From Vulcanimicrobiota bacterium (lineage in GTDB: Bacteria > Vulcanimicrobiota > Vulcanimicrobiia > Vulcanimicrobiales > Vulcanimicrobiaceae), in NCBI GenBank assembly GCA_019240755.1, contig JAFAXS010000024.1:1-50074 (forward strand): a stretch of 50,074 nt of DNA. Direction: 5' to 3'. Positions 49,215 through 50,074 of the stretch are shown here, piece by piece. The translations under genes and the position numbers were made by a program. How positions within the stretch are numbered: position 1 is the stretch's first letter; every line of letters starts with the position of its first letter. The notes beneath the pieces were generated by a model. It was given only the letters and a program-made list of their open reading frames with translations, was not told where the DNA came from and did no database searches.

Positions 49215-49863
49215 TTTGCGCGAAGCGTGGGCTTCGCTTCAACCCGACGCCGCGACGCAAGCCGCCGTCGAACGCGCGCTGGCGCGCCATTCGCTGCGGC
49301 GAGGAATGCAGACTGCGCTGGACGGCGAACGGCGCCGGACGCTACTCGAGATTGCGGGCAACTACGTCGTCGTGATCGCGCTCGGCTCCTTCGCGGCGGA
49401 CCACGCGCACCGGCCGGCCGACGTGGTGAGCGCCGGAATACTCGGCGTCGCGCTGATCGCGCTCAACGTCGCGCTGATCGGCCTCGCCGTTGCGCTGAAG
49501 GGCATTGACTACGAAACGCCCCTGCTTCCGTTACAGGCTTCGATCGAAACGATTCGCGCGCGCCGCGCGAAACTCACCGCGACCGTCCTGGCGCTGGCGC
49601 CGCTGGCGTGGGCGCCGTTGCTCGTCGTGCTCGTCTCGCTGGCGGGTGGAGACGCGATCGCTCTGCTGGGACCCGCCTACATTGCGGCAAACGCCGCGTT
49701 CGGCGCCGGCGTCGCGATCGCGGCGTGGTTGCTGGCGCGCCGCTATCGCGGCCGAGTTCGCTCCCCGTGGTTGAGCTGGGCGAGCAACGCGCTCTCGGGC
49801 CAGGCCTACCGCGAAGCGCTCGAACGGCTGGCTTCGCTCGAGCGCTTCAGAGAAGTTGCTTGA
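49201..49863 (+). CDS. Four-TM membrane protein, probable anti-sigma partner
   Basis: The 220-residue protein has a short soluble N-terminus (MERDDLREAWASLQPDAATQ) rich in charge, then hydrophobic segments at about residues 50-64, 77-100, 123-147 and 153-177, and a cytoplasmic tail. Overlap with the sigma gene indicates coupled translation. The N-terminal helix could bind the sigma factor, but there is no HxxxCxxC zinc motif. The role is inferred from context. Confidence 0.65.
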   Translation: MERDDLREAWASLQPDAATQAAVERALARHSLRRGMQTALDGERRRTLLEIAGNYVVVIALGSFAADHAHRPADVVSAGILGVALIALNVALIGLAVALKGIDYETPLLPLQASIETIRARRAKLTATVLALAPLAWAPLLVVLVSLAGGDAIALLGPAYIAANAAFGAGVAIAAWLLARRYRGRVRSPWLSWASNALSGQAYREALERLASLERFREVA

Positions 49864-49927
49864 CTCCGGCCCCGGAAGAGTCCGCGCGGCCGCCAACAAT
49901 CTCAGGGTCACGACCGTCTTTTTGTAC

Positions 49928-50074
49928 GTGGATGCCGAAGCGATCGAGCAGGCACGGGGCGGCGGCGACGCGCTCGAGGCGCTAATCGCGCAGGCGTGGC
50001 CCGACGCGTACCGGGTAGCGCACGTCATCTTGCGCGATCGAGACCTCGCCCAAGACGCGGCCCAGGAGGCCTGC
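49928..50074 (+). CDS. ECF sigma factor, N-terminal part (cut by window edge)
   Basis: From GTG 49928 the visible 49 residues include ALIAQAWPDAYRVAHVILRD and RDLAQDAAQEAC, the region-2 pattern with the conserved DAAQEA of ECF sigma factors. The rest lies past the right edge. It follows the membrane gene by 64 nt, so two sigma genes lie in tandem around one membrane protein. Confidence 0.75.
   Translation, partial: MDAEAIEQARGGGDALEALIAQAWPDAYRVAHVILRDRDLAQDAAQEAC

Overview
This is a GC-rich (roughly 62-66 % by eye) chromosomal stretch from a bacterium. The gene set is mostly housekeeping: ispE, scpA/scpB, nfo, dinB, dnaB, rpsR-rplI, glnA, sufB, the glycine cleavage system and one tRNA-Thr. 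No insertion sequence, phage or CRISPR array was seen. The mix of a split AddAB-like pair, a sedolisin, a full PQQ pathway, several orphan lipoproteins and tight operons fits an uncultivated aerobic lineage such as Candidatus Eremiobacterota (WPS-2) or a neighbour. That placement is inference from gene content only.

Layout. 1-5.3 kb: pdxS (cut by the window edge), a proline-rich anchored protein and a glycoside hydrolase on the minus strand; ispE and a nucleotidyltransferase on plus; ubiX on minus. 5.4-10.9 kb: a plus-strand nuclease/helicase pair, a GNAT acetyltransferase and a propeller lipoprotein. 10.9-15.4 kb (minus): dinB with a CGNR regulator, nfo, and a scpB-scpA-NUDIX operon; a perfect sigma70 promoter drives a 45-residue ORF divergently from the CGNR gene. 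15.5-19 kb: a PstS-like lipoprotein and a cysteine dioxygenase / FAD-NAD(P) protein pair. 19.2-24.8 kb: a long minus-strand operon speE-thioesterase-gcvT-gcvH-gcvPA-gcvPB. 24.9-28.1 kb: a lipoprotein, speD with a 390-nt structured leader, and divergent sufB. 28.1-33.1 kb: a redox-flavoured block with a queA-like gene and an SDR under a textbook SoxR promoter, soxR, an HxlR regulator with yceI, a thioredoxin-fold gene with an in-frame UGA at the first Cys of its CxxC, a Rieske ferredoxin and tRNA-Thr(CGU). 33.1-40.1 kb: gamma-carbonic-anhydrase-like protein, mntH-mntR, dnaB, a Lon-family protease, rplI-rpsR. 40.3-45.5 kb: acyl desaturase, then pqqA-C-D-E-B and a secreted PQQ-repeat protein. 45.5-50.1 kb: glnA, a sedolisin and two ECF sigma factor genes with a membrane partner.

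How the genes fit together. speD and speE supply aminopropyl chemistry for spermidine-type polyamines. The four gcv genes form a complete glycine cleavage system apart from the shared L protein. pqqABCDE makes the quinone cofactor, and the adjacent propeller protein may use or handle it. SoxR, HxlR and MntR next to their apparent operators suggest active control of redox and manganese status.

Most unusual points: a candidate selenocysteine thioredoxin-like protein (UGA at 31902-31904 with a bacterial SECIS-like hairpin 16 nt downstream); a recurrent CTGA stop/start junction implying CTG initiation at three genes; and a pqqC frame with no canonical start codon that lies in frame with pqqA.
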